A stretch of DNA of 64,000 nt, taken from the IMG/VR virus record IMGVR_UViG_3300007734_000991, positions 1 to 64,000 of that record, one strand, 5' to 3'. A program made the translations under genes and the position numbers. Shown here piece by piece: positions 16,999 through 25,256 of this stretch (positions are counted from its first letter, which is position 1; each line of letters begins with the position of its first letter). Under the pieces are notes generated by a model. That model was given only the letters and a program-made list of their open reading frames with translations. It ran no database searches and was not told the DNA's origin. This stretch comes from a virus.

Positions 16999-17943
16999 AT
17001 GCACTACATCACGCCTAAGAAAATAAAGAAGGGATCAAGAGTCGCGATTGTTGCTCCCTCGTCCGCTGTTCACACAGACCGTCTAAGCGTCGGTCTAGAT
17101 ATCATGAGAGAACACGGCTTAGTTCCTGTTCTTGGTCCATGCGTCAAGAGGCTTAAGATTGATGGAATGCATGCAGCGCCTCTTGAAGACAGAATTGATG
17201 AGCTCAATTGGGCATTTTCTAGTGATGAGATTTCCGCTGTATTTTGTGCAATAGGTGGAATCGGAAGTTCTGCTGTTTTACCCTATCTTAATTATGATGC
17301 CATTTATAATAGCAGAAAACCTTTACTTGGTAGGTCTGACATCTCAGCATTAAATTGCGGTATTTTAAAGCACGCCGGACTAATCAGCATAAATGGTCAG
17401 ACTCCGAGTATACGTCTAGATAAAGGTAGCAAGCACCAAATTGGTCAAACTGACTCTTTTGTGAGAACGTTAAAGTTAATGATGTCAAATAGACCTTGGG
17501 GCATTTCGCCGCTTACACACAATGAGTATATACCCCGAACAGTATCTTCAGGTATTGCTGGAGGTCATGCGATCGGTTGTACTGCCGACACAATCTCAAG
17601 ACTGATAGGCACACCACACGAGCCAGACTTTTCAGATGCAATCTTATTTTTAGAAGACATTCATGAAAGCCCCCAGAGCCTTGCAAGAATTTTCTTGCAT
17701 ATGAAGTTGGCGGGTGTGCTAGATAGAGTTGCAGGTGTGGTCATTGGAGAATTTCAAGACATTAGAGATGCAGATGATCATGATATGGAAGAGGTCGTTA
17801 AAGAATATTTCTCAGACGGCCCACCATGCGTCTTTGGATATTCTTTTTCTCACGGATCTACTGTGTCACCCATTCCAGTTGGTGCCCAGTGCACAATGAA
17901 TGCAGATACTGGAGATATTTCTTTCGATTTTTCAATGGGTTGA
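16999..17943 (+). CDS. S66 peptidase: LD-carboxypeptidase / MccF-like
   Basis: Serine peptidase of family S66. Members trim the terminal D-Ala from tetrapeptide stems of peptidoglycan (LdcA) or cleave microcin C-type peptide nucleotides (MccF). The family pattern is complete: GSRVAIVAPSS at the start, nucleophile Ser113 in LLGRSDISAL, Glu219 in LFLEDIHESP, His285 in YSFSHG, and the closing PIPVGA. Length 314 aa is normal. There is no signal peptide, so it acts in the cytoplasm, which fits recycling enzymes or antibiotic detoxification better than direct wall lysis. It is preceded by an ATATTTAG element rather than a ribosome site. Which substrate it uses cannot be told. Confidence 0.85.
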   Translation: MHYITPKKIKKGSRVAIVAPSSAVHTDRLSVGLDIMREHGLVPVLGPCVKRLKIDGMHAAPLEDRIDELNWAFSSDEISAVFCAIGGIGSSAVLPYLNYDAIYNSRKPLLGRSDISALNCGILKHAGLISINGQTPSIRLDKGSKHQIGQTDSFVRTLKLMMSNRPWGISPLTHNEYIPRTVSSGIAGGHAIGCTADTISRLIGTPHEPDFSDAILFLEDIHESPQSLARIFLHMKLAGVLDRVAGVVIGEFQDIRDADDHDMEEVVKEYFSDGPPCVFGYSFSHGSTVSPIPVGAQCTMNADTGDISFDFSMG

Positions 17944-17986
17944 TACAAGACTGATTTAAGCTGTATAAGATAACCACGAGGTACTT

Positions 17987-18250
17987 ATGAGTTATAAAAT
18001 TTCAGATTCAGTCGCAATGCGTTTCATTCAAATCTTTCAAGAAGCTGTCTTGATGGGTCTAGATGGAGCTGACTTAATGAGACAAGTAAGATTAGTTGTC
18101 GATTCTGAAGAAGCTGATACATTAACACTTGATCCTGAATATAAGAAATTTGTTCAGGAATCTCACGAAAAGTATTTGGCCGACATTGAAAAGAAACTTT
18201 CTACAAATAGTGATCTCAATATTCAGTTCGAAGATTCAAAAAAAGTTTAG
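17987..18250 (+). CDS. Small helical orphan protein
   Basis: 87 residues, unrecognised, predicted mostly helical with an acidic character (SEEADTLTLDPEYKKFVQ). ATG 17987 has an upstream CGAGGTACTT that can serve as a ribosome site. It stands between the S66 peptidase and the small heat-shock gene. Confidence 0.6.
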   Translation: MSYKISDSVAMRFIQIFQEAVLMGLDGADLMRQVRLVVDSEEADTLTLDPEYKKFVQESHEKYLADIEKKLSTNSDLNIQFEDSKKV

Positions 18251-18330
18251 TCGAGGGGTTACCTTACAAAAAGTAATGATTATCTTCTGATCACAAGGCA
18301 ACAGCCTAATAACACAGGAGAAACAATACT

Positions 18331-18708
18331 ATGTTAGCTAAGTACTATTTGGACAGACTTGACTCTCGTAATTTTTTTGATCCCTTTTGCTCCCTTTCTG
18401 AACTTGCTTGGTCAGAGACGCCCGGTAAATCTAAACGAAGAATTAGTTATGACATCACGTCAGATGACAATTCTTTAACTCTCACAGTTGACTTACCAGG
18501 TGTAAAAAAAGAAGATTTGCAAGTCGAAGCCACTGGCCAAACGATTGCTGTAAAAGCAAAAAGGGGAGAAGAAGATTGTTCAACAACCTATAAGATCTCT
18601 AAAGAATATGACACATCTCAAGTAGATGCGCACCTTGACGATGGTGTTCTTACGCTTAAATTCAATAGAGCAAAGTCAGCAGACGTTAAACGGATTGTTA
18701 TTAGATAG
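18331..18708 (+). CDS. Small heat-shock protein (Hsp20/alpha-crystallin)
   Basis: ATP-independent holdase. The alpha-crystallin domain spans ~residues 37-125: ISYDITSDDNSLTLTVDLPG, VKKEDLQVEA, and the late AHLDDGVLTLKFNRA matching the conserved G-V-L strand. The N-terminal region is short, aromatic-rich (NFFDPFCSLSELAW), and there is almost no C-terminal extension; the usual IxI tail motif appears only as IVI at the very end. Hsp20 genes are known in T4-like phages of aquatic bacteria. A strong ribosome site (AGGAGAAA) suggests high expression. A terminator follows. Confidence 0.88.
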   Translation: MLAKYYLDRLDSRNFFDPFCSLSELAWSETPGKSKRRISYDITSDDNSLTLTVDLPGVKKEDLQVEATGQTIAVKAKRGEEDCSTTYKISKEYDTSQVDAHLDDGVLTLKFNRAKSADVKRIVIR

Positions 18709-18735
18709 CTGATAAACTCTGATATTTAGAAATGG

Positions 18736-18765
18736 GGGGACGCGTCAAAAAGCGTCCCCTTTTTT
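18736..18765 (+). terminator. Intrinsic terminator after Hsp20
   Basis: GGGGACGC / GCGTCCCC stem with a GTCAAAAA loop followed by TTTTTTA. A GATATTTAG element (18721-18729) lies just upstream, between the Hsp20 stop and the hairpin, the one exception to the gene-proximal placement of that element. Confidence 0.9.
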
Positions 18766-18819
18766 ATTTTCAATGAATAATTAGTATCATCTGTTTATAG
18801 AAACACTATTAGGACTAAA

Positions 18820-20016
18820 ATGCGTCTAGACAACAAAACTCAAAAATTGCACAGCGTAATCAAATACAAGGCATATACATCTCTCCTTGAGGGAAGAATC
18901 ACTCAGAAAGAGTACAATATGCTCTCTGAGATCGGTTTTCTCGACAAGATCAAATCTTTTTTTGGTGGCGGAGTTGATGTCAGCAAGGACCTGGGCAAAT
19001 TATTTTCTAACAAGGTTGCACAGCGTCAATTAACAGCAGCAAAAGATGCAATTACGAAAGCTGTTCAAGATTTAAGAAAAGTTGCAGGTGAAGCTGGCGT
19101 TGATGAAGACACAATCAATGAGTTTTTGATGGGCGTCTTTAAGAGTGCTGATATTGATCCTGCCGAGGTAGCATCAGCAGGCAAGGGCGGCGGTGAGGAC
19201 AAGGGCGGAGAGAGCGCAGCAGGAGAGGCTCCAAGTGGCACGCCAGTCAGCGCTGCAGCTATTGAAAAGAACCCTGCAGTTATTACAAGGATAGTTGCTG
19301 ACGTCACTGGCAAAGATGAAGAGAAAGTCGCAGCTGAGATCGAGAAGAAGAAGCCCGATGTCGCTGCTCTGTCAGCTGTTCTTGGCAACGCAATCGGTAA
19401 AAATGTTGGTGTTGATGGAAAGATCGTTACAGACGTCGTCAAGGCTCTGATTGACAAGGGACATCTTAAGCTTGAGAACGGAAATCGTCTCACTCTCCGC
19501 GGATTAATGAGCTTTATTAATGAAGTAAATGAGTTAAACAATCAGTATGATCTCATGGAAAGATGGCAGAAACTTGCAGGTGTAAGAACTGGTGTAATGT
19601 TAGAGGGTCGAACAGGAGACATTCTAAAAGACATAAAAGCGAAAAAAATAAAGTCTGTAGAAGAGCTTGAAGCAAGAATTAAGCAGGCTACTGCCGATGG
19701 TCAAGGTGGTCAAGTTCTTAAAAGAAAAGATGAGATTATGTCTGCATTTAAAGAAATTAATCCAGACGTCAAGCCTCAAGATGAGAAAAAAATTGATACA
19801 GCAATTCAGGACGCAGGAAAAGATGCGCCCGCAGGCGGTGATAAGAAAGAAATTTCACCTGAAGATCAAAAGAAAGCTGAAGAAGTCAAGAAAGAGTTTG
19901 GACCTGCTTTCAAGGATGTCCGAGCTGTTATCGATCCCAAGAAGGTCGATGATACAACTTTAGCCAAGGTGATAGGTGCAATTGACGGCTTTAAGTCTGT
20001 TTCGATTGCTGCTTAA
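18820..20016 (+). CDS. Leader-bearing Ala/Lys-rich orphan, candidate internal virion protein
   Basis: 398 residues, unrecognised. The N-terminus is a helical segment ending in MLSE, after which IGFLDKIKSFFGGG forms an amphipathic helix and glycine hinge. The centre has a Gly/Ala-rich low-complexity linker (residues ~120-150) and then charged helices; the C-terminal third is rich in Lys/Asp. This build, short leader with an (L/I)xE site plus charged helices, recurs in many orphans here. A packaged internal or scaffold-type protein is inferred. It has a ribosome site (AGGACTAAA) and is followed by its own terminator. Confidence 0.65.
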   Translation: MRLDNKTQKLHSVIKYKAYTSLLEGRITQKEYNMLSEIGFLDKIKSFFGGGVDVSKDLGKLFSNKVAQRQLTAAKDAITKAVQDLRKVAGEAGVDEDTINEFLMGVFKSADIDPAEVASAGKGGGEDKGGESAAGEAPSGTPVSAAAIEKNPAVITRIVADVTGKDEEKVAAEIEKKKPDVAALSAVLGNAIGKNVGVDGKIVTDVVKALIDKGHLKLENGNRLTLRGLMSFINEVNELNNQYDLMERWQKLAGVRTGVMLEGRTGDILKDIKAKKIKSVEELEARIKQATADGQGGQVLKRKDEIMSAFKEINPDVKPQDEKKIDTAIQDAGKDAPAGGDKKEISPEDQKKAEEVKKEFGPAFKDVRAVIDPKKVDDTTLAKVIGAIDGFKSVSIAA

Positions 20017-20038
20017 TATCACACTTACTTGATACTTG

Positions 20039-20075
20039 AAGCGCCTAACAAGTTACAATACTTTTAGGCGCTTTT
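20039..20075 (+). terminator. Terminator-like hairpin abutting the methyltransferase start
   Basis: AAGCGCCTAA / TTAGGCGCTT inverted repeat, loop of 15 nt, followed by TT and then ATG 20076. It can end the upstream transcript. If transcribed into, it would also bury the region where the methyltransferase ribosome site should be. Confidence 0.7.
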
Positions 20076-20858
20076 ATGTATTTGCGAAAAGATTTACACA
20101 AAGATGGACTGACTATTTGCGGTGACTGCACTGATCCTGACGTTCTTGCTGAAGTCAAAACTTACCTTGAAAGTCAAGGTCAAGGAAAAGCAGCATTGAT
20201 CTATGCTGATCCACCTTACGGTAATATCTTAGATGAAAAATGGGATAAAACCAAGCTTAATGAAAAGCAATTTGCGTCCTGGATGATCGATTGGTCAAAA
20301 CAGTGGTGCGATGTTCTTGAAGACGGCGGCGCTTTTTATGTGTGGGGCGGTGTAGGTAAAAGAAATTTCCGTCCCTTCTTTCAATACATGCTTGACGCCG
20401 AAACTGACTCATTCCAGTTAGCCAATCTAATTACGTGGAAAAAGAAGCGTGCATACGGTGTACCCAGAAATTATATCTTCACACGAGAAGAGCTTGCTTA
20501 TTTCGTTAAAGGTCGCGCTGATAGACCTCGAAAATTTAACATTCCTTACCTGGATGACAAGCGAGGTTATGCAGGATACAACAAGAAATATCCTGCCAAG
20601 AGTGAATTTTATCGTAGAACAAACGTGTGGACTGACATTACTGAGATCTTCAAAGGCAAAGTTCACCCTACGGAGAAACCTACAAGACTTGCTCAGATTC
20701 CTATCGAAATTCACACAGAGCAAGATGAATATGTGATTGACATGTTTGCAGGAAGCGGTTCCACAGCTCATGCTGCAAGACTGCTAGGAAGAAAATTCAT
20801 TCTTGTAGAAAAAGATCCAGCGTACTATGATAAAATTATTGACTCTTTAAAAATTTAA
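20076..20858 (+). CDS. DNA adenine-N6 or cytosine-N4 methyltransferase
   Basis: Transfers a methyl group from S-adenosylmethionine to an exocyclic amino group of DNA. The catalytic DPPYG is at ~residues 44-48 and the SAM-binding FAGSG at ~223-227, the order of the beta class. VHPTEKP before the SAM motif is typical for this family (PF01555). The length, 260 aa, leaves room only for a small target-recognition region, as in phage orphan methyltransferases. No restriction partner is nearby, so self-protection or regulation is likely. The start codon directly follows a hairpin and lacks a ribosome site; TTG 20082 is an alternative. Confidence 0.88.
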   Translation: MYLRKDLHKDGLTICGDCTDPDVLAEVKTYLESQGQGKAALIYADPPYGNILDEKWDKTKLNEKQFASWMIDWSKQWCDVLEDGGAFYVWGGVGKRNFRPFFQYMLDAETDSFQLANLITWKKKRAYGVPRNYIFTREELAYFVKGRADRPRKFNIPYLDDKRGYAGYNKKYPAKSEFYRRTNVWTDITEIFKGKVHPTEKPTRLAQIPIEIHTEQDEYVIDMFAGSGSTAHAARLLGRKFILVEKDPAYYDKIIDSLKI

Positions 20859-20866
20859 GCAGTCGT

Positions 20867-21430
20867 ATGCGTACAAGAGCTAATTATAGAACGAATGGGC
20901 TGTCAATGAAAATGTCACTCTTGTTGAATGACGATTACACACCCTTAAATTTTGTCTCTCCAATTCGTGCTTTGACGCTTTTATTTAGAGGAAGTGCTGA
21001 AGTTGTATCTGTTGATGGTCCAAGCATGTGGGATATCACATATGCAACTACTAGCAGAGAGTATAAAGCACCAGCAACTTTGCGTCTGAAAAGAAGAGTC
21101 CCAAGAATTGAGGTACCGCCTCGCTTTCGAAGAAAAGCTCTGTTCAATAGAGATAATTGGCAGTGTCAATATTGTGGCGTTGATCTAGATGATGACACTG
21201 TTACAATTGATCACATTATTCCAAAGACGCGAGGTGGTCCAAGGTCTTGGAAAAATTGTGTTACAGCGTGTAAAAAATGCAATTTAAAGAAGGGTTCAAA
21301 AGCTTTGTCTGAATCGGGTCTTCGTCTTTTAAAGAGTCCTGCTTCGCCAAAGATTCATCACTTTTGGGACATTCGTAAGAAAAATTTTGAGTGGCATTCT
21401 GACTGGGTTCATTTCTTAAACAACATGTAG
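20867..21430 (+). CDS. HNH endonuclease
   Basis: Metal-dependent DNA nuclease of the HNH family (187 aa). The zinc-stabilised core is CQYCGVDLDDDTVTIDHIIP followed by KTRGGPRSWKNCVTACKKCN, with two CxxC pairs and the catalytic IDHI. An N-terminal domain (MSLLLNDDYTPLNFVSPIRA) is shared with many free-standing HNH proteins. ATG 20906 or the second Met may be the true start, since the conserved region begins there. It could be a homing endonuclease or a packaging/defence nuclease; it lies eight bases after the methyltransferase, so a restriction-modification-like pair is worth considering. Confidence 0.85.
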   Translation: MRTRANYRTNGLSMKMSLLLNDDYTPLNFVSPIRALTLLFRGSAEVVSVDGPSMWDITYATTSREYKAPATLRLKRRVPRIEVPPRFRRKALFNRDNWQCQYCGVDLDDDTVTIDHIIPKTRGGPRSWKNCVTACKKCNLKKGSKALSESGLRLLKSPASPKIHHFWDIRKKNFEWHSDWVHFLNNM

Positions 21431-21443
21431 ATAATTACTTGTT

Positions 21444-21644
21444 GTGAAAGATACGTCAAATAAGCGCTTGAGATTGCTGCTAAGACAACTTGTTAAAGAA
21501 GCTGTATTGGCTGGGTCTCACCCAGACGAATCTTATAAAAATCAAATGATAGACGACCCTGCTTTTAATGAAAAAAGCGTCTATGTATCTGATGATATCA
21601 AAGATGCTATAAAGAAATGGCTGAAGGCCATGAAGTTAGATTAA
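21444..21644 (+). CDS. Small leader-type orphan (66 aa)
   Basis: Starts at GTG 21444. The N-terminus KRLRLLLRQLVKEA is a basic amphipathic helix ending in VKE, like the leaders on other orphan proteins in the window. The rest is short and acidic, with a C-terminal helix (DDIKDAIKKWLKAMKLD). No family recognised. It may be a packaged peptide; inference only. Confidence 0.5.
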   Translation: MKDTSNKRLRLLLRQLVKEAVLAGSHPDESYKNQMIDDPAFNEKSVYVSDDIKDAIKKWLKAMKLD

Positions 21645-21667
21645 TTTTTCAACCTTTTGCGCTCGTT

Positions 21668-21676
21668 GATATTTAG
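21668..21676 (+). promoter_or_regulatory. GATATTTAG element
   Basis: Sense-strand GATATTTAG 19 nt before ATG 21696, followed by CTAGGAGTGT which supplies a ribosome site. Member of the recurrent ATATTTA set. Confidence 0.35.
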
Positions 21677-21695
21677 AAACTAGGAGTGTCTTTGA

Positions 21696-22829
21696 ATGCA
21701 ACTCAAGCTGAAGAATCTGCAAGGAATCGTCAAAGAGACGATGAAGAGAGAAAAAGCTGCACATCAGTTAATGAAAGAAGCAGTTGAAGTTTTTGGTCCG
21801 ACTGTTGAAGTCTCAAGCGATCCGCGCCGAGTTTTCGCAGCGATCAATGATAAATTAACCGTTATGGAAGCGCGCGGCCAAGATCTGCCAGTTGGATCTT
21901 TGAGAGTCTCAGCATTATTGTCAGCTGCTGAAACTAACAAAGAAGCTAGAAAATTAGCAGCAAGATTACTTCCTGAAAAATATGCTGTTAAATTTTTAAC
22001 TGATAAAGACTCGAGCGTTAGATGCGCAGCAGCAAAGAGGTTTTCTTATGATCAGCTTGCTGAAACGCTGAGAAGATATCCATTCGATGATCAGCTCTTG
22101 ACTATAGCACAGCAAAAGCGTCTTTTTGAAGCAGGAATTCCTACACCAAAATCTGACGATGATCAATTTGATATGTACGGTGACGGTCCTATCGCTGAGA
22201 TTCTCGATGGATATGAACCAGAAGATTTAACAGATGGCTGGTACAAGAGGATGGCTGTTAAGATTTTCAACGATTATAGAGGTAGACTAGACGGTAACTG
22301 GAAACACCTAGCTGTTTCAAGGCTCTGCTCGAGCATATACGCAACGTCTGGCGTCAAAGTCGATTACATGAAACTCACAGAAGAACTCGAAGCAGTGTGT
22401 GAGAACTATGGCTTCCTCAAGGAGGGCTTTGCCTTTGAAGAGACTAAAGAAAGACTTATCTTTGAAGCAGACGAAGCAGAAACTAATGTTATGCCCGTCC
22501 TCGATGAGAGCTTCTTTGCTGATCCTATTAAGGAATTGCTTCGAGAAGGATCTTCAAAAACAAGCTATGTTGACTCTGCAAACAAGCTGTTTAACATTAC
22601 ACATGACTTAATAGAAGAATCACTGTACACGGGTGATGTGCAATTAGTTGAAGCTCCTCAATATGGACGACTTCCCGGTGGTTATAATTGGAACTCGTCT
22701 GCTGAGAAAGCTCTTGATAGATACGTAAGTAATTGGAATGAAAGAGCAGACGCGAGAGGCTCTAATTGTAGAATTGCTTGGAATTACGGCTTTAACACAA
22801 AAATTAACTTTTCAGTGGTGGACAAATGA
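21696..22829 (+). CDS. Leader-bearing orphan protein, candidate virion protein
   Basis: 377 residues, unrecognised. It opens with basic amphipathic helices (KLKNLQGIVKETMKR, AAHQLMKEA) bearing IVKE and LMKE sites. Residues ~85-130 include a HEAT-like pair of helices (LLPEKYAVKFLTDKDSSVRC). The C-terminal third has an Asn/Trp-rich segment (GYNWNSSAEKALDRYVSNW). The ATGA overlap with the downstream Dps gene couples the two. Context suggests a capsid or internal protein, but no motif proves it. Confidence 0.6.
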   Translation: MQLKLKNLQGIVKETMKREKAAHQLMKEAVEVFGPTVEVSSDPRRVFAAINDKLTVMEARGQDLPVGSLRVSALLSAAETNKEARKLAARLLPEKYAVKFLTDKDSSVRCAAAKRFSYDQLAETLRRYPFDDQLLTIAQQKRLFEAGIPTPKSDDDQFDMYGDGPIAEILDGYEPEDLTDGWYKRMAVKIFNDYRGRLDGNWKHLAVSRLCSSIYATSGVKVDYMKLTEELEAVCENYGFLKEGFAFEETKERLIFEADEAETNVMPVLDESFFADPIKELLREGSSKTSYVDSANKLFNITHDLIEESLYTGDVQLVEAPQYGRLPGGYNWNSSAEKALDRYVSNWNERADARGSNCRIAWNYGFNTKINFSVVDK

Positions 22830-23398
22830 ATCTAAAATCTTCTGGAGTAGTTCCTGTAAAGGCTGCAGTTACTGTAGTTGCTGTTGAGCCTAACATTAAT
22901 ATCTTGACAGATAATATGATTGCTGAGTGGGGACACGTCCCATATGCAGGCTTGTCAGTCGTCTTATCGCATCTTAAGTATTTGTATGAATTGCATCAGT
23001 ATCATCACTGGACTGCAATGGGTGACCCTTTCTACGGAGATCATTTGCTCTTTCAGCGTTTATATGATGGCGTCTCAAAAGAGATTGACATGATTGCTGA
23101 GAAAGCTATTGGTCTAGGCTGCACGACAAATGTTGACCTTCACCTAGTTCATTCTCAAGTTCTAAAATTGATCTCTGGCACTGATTCCGCGACTATGATT
23201 CCTCAATCTTCTGACCTTGCAAGAAAATCTTTGATGGCGGAGACGAATTTCTTAAAAGTGATTGAGCACATTATCTCGCACCTTCAAGAGTGCGGTCTTC
23301 TCACCTCAGGACTTTCAAATATGCTTGAAGGAATTGCTGACTCTCATGAAGGGCATGTTTATTTGTTAAAGCAGAGAGTCTCTAATCCCCTAGTTTAA
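22826..23398 (+). CDS. dps: Dps-like ferritin (DNA-protection during starvation)
   Basis: Dodecameric ferritin that oxidises and stores iron and can protect DNA. The full intersubunit ferroxidase site is present at the spacing of E. coli Dps: His61 in HHWTAMG, His73 in YGDHLLFQ, Asp88 and Glu92 in EIDMIAEKAIGLG. Length 190 aa is normal. The N-terminal ~30 residues are uncharged/hydrophobic rather than Lys-rich, so direct DNA binding by a basic tail is doubtful. The start overlaps the upstream orphan by ATGA, suggesting joint production. Confidence 0.85.
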   Translation: MNLKSSGVVPVKAAVTVVAVEPNINILTDNMIAEWGHVPYAGLSVVLSHLKYLYELHQYHHWTAMGDPFYGDHLLFQRLYDGVSKEIDMIAEKAIGLGCTTNVDLHLVHSQVLKLISGTDSATMIPQSSDLARKSLMAETNFLKVIEHIISHLQECGLLTSGLSNMLEGIADSHEGHVYLLKQRVSNPLV

Positions 23399-23406
23399 GG
23401 AACATT

Positions 23407-24099
23407 ATGAAACTTACAACCTCACAGCTTCGTCAAATTATCAAAGAAGAACTTAATGATATTAATAGCGTCACAAACGATTCTCAGCGTTTCTTGCACG
23501 GCTATGAAGAGAATCATCCTCACGATGACGAAGGTTATATGCTGAAGTCTAATCTGTATTCTATGAAACAGATGGCGGAAGAAGTCTGTGAAATTGTTCA
23601 GTCGGATGATCAGCTTCCAGGTTGGGTACAAGAACTTTTAGCCGTATCTCATGAGAATCTCTCACACGTGCATCGGTACCTTACAGGCGATGAAGCACTG
23701 AGAAAATATTCTCAGCAGCCACAAATGAAAGAATCTAAACTGAACGAGAGTCATAATCGTATCACTAAAGAAGAGATGGATGCTTGGATGAGAGGTGACT
23801 GGGGTTTTGTTTCAGAAGGGGGCACTATGAAGACCTATGATAACAATACCGACTGGGTGAACGCTGTCTATTCTGATGATCGTACCATTGGACAATTGCT
23901 TAATGCTCATGATGACATGTCAAAAACCCCCATTCGAGGTTACGACGTGTCCGTATCAAGTTCTGCATTTCAAGATCTTTTACCTTATGAAGATTTGAAG
24001 ATCAATAATTTACAAGATCCAAAAATTAATGAAAGAGTCAAAGAACTTGTTTCTGATTTGATAAGCTTGGCTGCTGCTATAGACGAAGACATGATGTGA
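23407..24099 (+). CDS. Leader-bearing orphan (LRQIIKEE type)
   Basis: 230 residues. The N-terminus MKLTTSQLRQIIKEEL is the prototype of the leader shared with 29891 and 30716. Residues ~35-95 (EGYMLKSNLYSMKQMAEEV ... LPGWVQELLAVSHENLSHV) form a helical domain that I recall from orphan proteins of marine T4-like phages; no function is known to me. A second IxE-like segment occurs near residue 110 (KESKLNESHNRI). It follows dps by eight bases with AAGGAACATT as ribosome site. A packaged virion protein is inferred. Confidence 0.65.
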   Translation: MKLTTSQLRQIIKEELNDINSVTNDSQRFLHGYEENHPHDDEGYMLKSNLYSMKQMAEEVCEIVQSDDQLPGWVQELLAVSHENLSHVHRYLTGDEALRKYSQQPQMKESKLNESHNRITKEEMDAWMRGDWGFVSEGGTMKTYDNNTDWVNAVYSDDRTIGQLLNAHDDMSKTPIRGYDVSVSSSAFQDLLPYEDLKINNLQDPKINERVKELVSDLISLAAAIDEDMM

Positions 24100-24131
24100 A
24101 TATCTCTTTGTAAATTCAATCATAAGATGTT

Positions 24132-25235
24132 ATGATTGAATACATGCAAAAAACTCTTTGCTTTGATGATGTACTGTTAATTCCTCAATATTCTGAGATT
24201 GAGTCAAGAAAAAATGTTGATCTAACAGTCTCAGGATTTGATGAAAATGCTGCAAAATTAACATGTGCTTTTCAGGCATTGAGATGCCCTATTGTGGGAT
24301 CTCCTATGGACACTGTAATGAGCCCAGACGCTGCTGCTGTGCTGGATCGAGTGGGAGGTTTTGGTATTTTACACCGTTATTGTACAATAACTGAAGCTGT
24401 AAAAACGTTCTTAGACACAATGGAAAAGACGGTCTATGAGGATAATCCTATGCCCAATATTATGTCTGCAGTTGGTGCAACTGGCGATTATCTAGAAAGA
24501 TCACATGCACTTTATGAAGCAGGTTGCCGAGCCTTTTGCATTGATGTTGCTCACGGACATCATGCTTCTGTTAAAACAGCTATCTCTGAAATGCGTCTAA
24601 AATTTGGAGATGATATCCACATCATGTCTGGAAATGTTGCCACGCTTGAAGCGTTCAATGATCTTGCAGATTGGGGGTCAAACTCGATTCGTGTTGGAGT
24701 CGGCGGTGGATCCATGTGTTCTACTCGTATTCGAACTGGACATGGAATTCCAACTTTGCAATCTGTGTTAGATTGTGGGAAATCAGATAGAGACGTATTG
24801 TTAATTGCTGACGGAGGTATTAGAAATAGCGGCGACTTTGTAAAATCACTTGCTGCAGGCGCGGATATGGTGATGCTAGGTTCACTTCTTGCAGGTCACA
24901 AAGAATGCCCAGGCGACGTGATAGATGACAAAGGTTTCATATACCAGAATCTGCCATCGGGCTCTATTAAATTATTTAAAAAATTTAGAGGAATGGCCTC
25001 GCGTGAAGCACAGCTCAAATGGAGAGGACGTGTTTCTGTCGTTGAGGGAGAGTCAACAGCTGTACCTTACAAGGGACTAATGATGAATACCATCGCTGAT
25101 CTGCTTGAAGGAGTTAGGTCAGGCCTGTCTTATTCAGGTGCTAGAACAATTAGAGAGCTACGAAGTAAAGCGAGGTTTGTTTCTGTGACATCGCAGGGAG
25201 TACGAGAAAATGTACCCCATGGTAAATTGGCTTAA
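24132..25235 (+). CDS. IMP dehydrogenase / GMP reductase family enzyme
   Basis: Purine nucleotide interconversion at the IMP/XMP/GMP node. The TIM-barrel family is clear: CFDDVLLIPQYS (residues 10-21), SPMDTVMS, the phosphate loop and catalytic Cys196 in GGGSMCSTRIRTG, LIADGGIRNSGD, and FRGMASREAQ. There is no CBS pair between the barrel halves, and the 367-residue length is closer to GMP reductase or short IMPDH. The flap region GMAS resembles both, so I cannot decide. Either would change the guanine nucleotide supply during infection. A second in-frame ATG at 24144 precedes the conserved block. Confidence 0.85.
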   Translation: MIEYMQKTLCFDDVLLIPQYSEIESRKNVDLTVSGFDENAAKLTCAFQALRCPIVGSPMDTVMSPDAAAVLDRVGGFGILHRYCTITEAVKTFLDTMEKTVYEDNPMPNIMSAVGATGDYLERSHALYEAGCRAFCIDVAHGHHASVKTAISEMRLKFGDDIHIMSGNVATLEAFNDLADWGSNSIRVGVGGGSMCSTRIRTGHGIPTLQSVLDCGKSDRDVLLIADGGIRNSGDFVKSLAAGADMVMLGSLLAGHKECPGDVIDDKGFIYQNLPSGSIKLFKKFRGMASREAQLKWRGRVSVVEGESTAVPYKGLMMNTIADLLEGVRSGLSYSGARTIRELRSKARFVSVTSQGVRENVPHGKLA

Positions 25236-25256
25236 TTTAAAGATCAATTATTTAAG

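Noticed and set aside
19065-19541. 158-residue minus-strand open frame inside the orphan at 18820
   Set aside because: Antisense of a gene with strong helical coding signal and a good ribosome site; the minus-strand translation is Ser/Leu/Pro-rich shadow sequence without motif or start signal.
20076-21430. Methyltransferase plus HNH nuclease as a restriction-modification system
   Set aside because: Adjacent and co-directional, but the HNH protein belongs to a general free-standing family and no target-recognition link is visible; kept only as a possibility.
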